From: Candidatus Sulfotelmatobacter sp.
GTDB taxonomy: Bacteria; Vulcanimicrobiota; Vulcanimicrobiia; Vulcanimicrobiales; Vulcanimicrobiaceae
NCBI GenBank assembly: GCA_035504415.1
Contig: DATJRY010000013.1
Coordinates: forward strand, 124,001-188,000
Reading direction: 5' to 3'
Length of the DNA: 64,000 nt
This document shows positions 63,254 to 64,000 of this stretch, piece by piece. Below the pieces are notes generated by a model. That model saw nothing but the letters and a program-made list of their open reading frames with translations, had not been told where the DNA came from and made no database searches. How positions within the stretch are numbered: position 1 is the stretch's first letter; the number at the start of each line of letters is the position of its first letter. The position numbers and the translations under genes were made by a program.

Positions 63254-64000
63254 AGGCCGCGACGCTCGGCCTGGCCGGGTCGATCGCGCTGATCCCGCTG
63301 CTGGGCCAGCTGGTCGTCCTCGATCCGACCCGGCCGCCGATGCCGATCCTGCTGCCGCGCGGAGCCGCCCTTCTCGTCGCGCTGCTGTTCGCGCTCGCGC
63401 TGCTGGCGGTCGTCCCGGCCACCCTGCGCTCGTTGCGCCGGGACGGGCTGACGTTCGTTCTGATCGGGAGCGGCGCGGCGACCACGTTGGCAGGGATCAC
63501 CGGCTTCGACCCGGTGACGGGCGTGGGGCTCGGGCTGTTCGTGTTCCTGATCGGCGGTGCCGGTTTGGCGCTGGCGCGCGAGGCGGACGCGGCCGTGACC
63601 CGGCTGATCGTGCGGACGTTTCTGTGGTCGGCGACGGCCGCCGCCGCGCTGGCGCTGGTCATGGTGCTGGTGCGCCGGCCGGTCGCGCTGTTCGCCTTCG
63701 CCAACGGCCGGGCGGTGGGGACGTTCCTGAATCCCAACGAGCTGGCCGGCTACGCGCTGGTCGGCCTGGGCATCGCGCTCCCCCTGGCGATCGGTTCGCG
63801 CGGGCGCGACCGGCTCGCCGTCGCCTGCGCCGTGCTGCTGGCGGTGGCGCTGGCGGCCACCTTCTCGCGCTGGGGTGCCTTCAGCGCCGTCTGCGGCATC
63901 GCGACCTATGGGTTGCTCGCCCGGCAGCGCCGCTTGCTGGTGGCCGCATTGCTCATCGGGCTGGCCGGGCTGACGCTCGACGCGACGTTGGGCAGCCTGC
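63250..64000 (+). CDS. O-antigen ligase/polymerase-type membrane protein (5' part)
   Basis: Runs off the window after about 250 residues. At least six hydrophobic helices and the motif GTFLNPNELAGY, typical of the WaaL/Wzy (O-antigen ligase) family, are visible, followed by FSRWGAFSAV. GTG 63250 overlaps the previous stop. If a ligase, it would attach O-antigen to lipid A core; a polymerase is equally possible. Confidence 0.75.
   Translation, partial: MKAATLGLAGSIALIPLLGQLVVLDPTRPPMPILLPRGAALLVALLFALALLAVVPATLRSLRRDGLTFVLIGSGAATTLAGITGFDPVTGVGLGLFVFLIGGAGLALAREADAAVTRLIVRTFLWSATAAAALALVMVLVRRPVALFAFANGRAVGTFLNPNELAGYALVGLGIALPLAIGSRGRDRLAVACAVLLAVALAATFSRWGAFSAVCGIATYGLLARQRRLLVAALLIGLAGLTLDATLGSL

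Overview
The window is a gene-dense, very GC-rich stretch of a bacterial chromosome. It centres on a classic replication-origin neighbourhood and ends in a long outer-membrane biogenesis cluster. BamA, TamB, three Skp/OmpH-like proteins, LpxD, LpxC, FabZ, LpxA and LpxB show a diderm that makes lipid A. Gene order and protein style (DciA between recF and gyrB, short YidC, L27 with a cleavable-type N-terminus, TANNNT boxes right at start codons, many GTG/TTG starts) do not look proteobacterial. A deep-branching high-GC diderm such as Eremiobacterota (WPS-2) would fit, but that is inference. No 16S rRNA, tRNA, CRISPR array, transposase or prophage gene was seen.

Layout. 1-7.2 kb (minus): fabF, rnc, smc, purH (cut by the window edge). 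7.3-9.0 kb: a cytochrome P450 and a small membrane protein. 9.07-13.4 kb (plus): rpmA, obgE, nadD, lysA, maf. 13.4-17.7 kb: mreB, mreC, mreD, mrdA (cell elongation), closed by a 28-bp perfect inverted repeat. 17.9-23.2 kb (minus): a zinc alcohol/formaldehyde dehydrogenase and an unexplained pair, a HEAT-like membrane protein and a six-repeat DUF11-like protein without a signal peptide. 23.2-25.6 kb (plus): an aminotransferase, a coiled-coil protein, a broken GNAT gene and a double zinc-ribbon protein. 25.7-31.0 kb (minus): cca, parA, parB, a secreted protein, thiE, thiD, with parS-like sites upstream. 31.1-34.0 kb (minus): mnmG, rsmG and an alanine-rich protein. 34.0-35.5 kb: a small anti-sigma-type ATPase and ada. 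35.6-39.1 kb (minus): rpmH, rnpA, yidD, yidC, jag, mnmE. 39.1-39.5 kb: probable oriC with DnaA boxes. 39.5-46.3 kb (plus): dnaA, dnaN, recF, dciA-like, gyrB. 46.4-64 kb (plus): tamB, bamA, three skp-like genes, lpxD, lpxC, fabZ, lpxA, lpxB, a UshA-like phosphoesterase, an LpxB-related glycosyltransferase and the start of an O-antigen-ligase-type gene. One convergent lipoprotein gene interrupts this last block.

Functionally, the centre holds initiation (dnaA, dnaN, recF, dciA, gyrB) and segregation (parAB/parS, smc) together with ribosome and tRNA maturation genes. The right end couples outer-membrane protein insertion (bamA, skp, tamB) to lipid A synthesis in one transcription direction. The points most worth follow-up are: the cytosolic UshA-type phosphoesterase right after lpxB, which could fill the missing LpxH/LpxI/LpxG step; a recurring TANNNT box 7-9 nt before start codons, implying leaderless transcripts; a Prp-type cleavable L27 N-terminus; a DciA homologue with a zinc-ribbon-like C-terminal extension; three tandem Skp-like genes with four domains; and several dispersed palindromic repeats, one of which encodes the C-terminal tail of LpxC.
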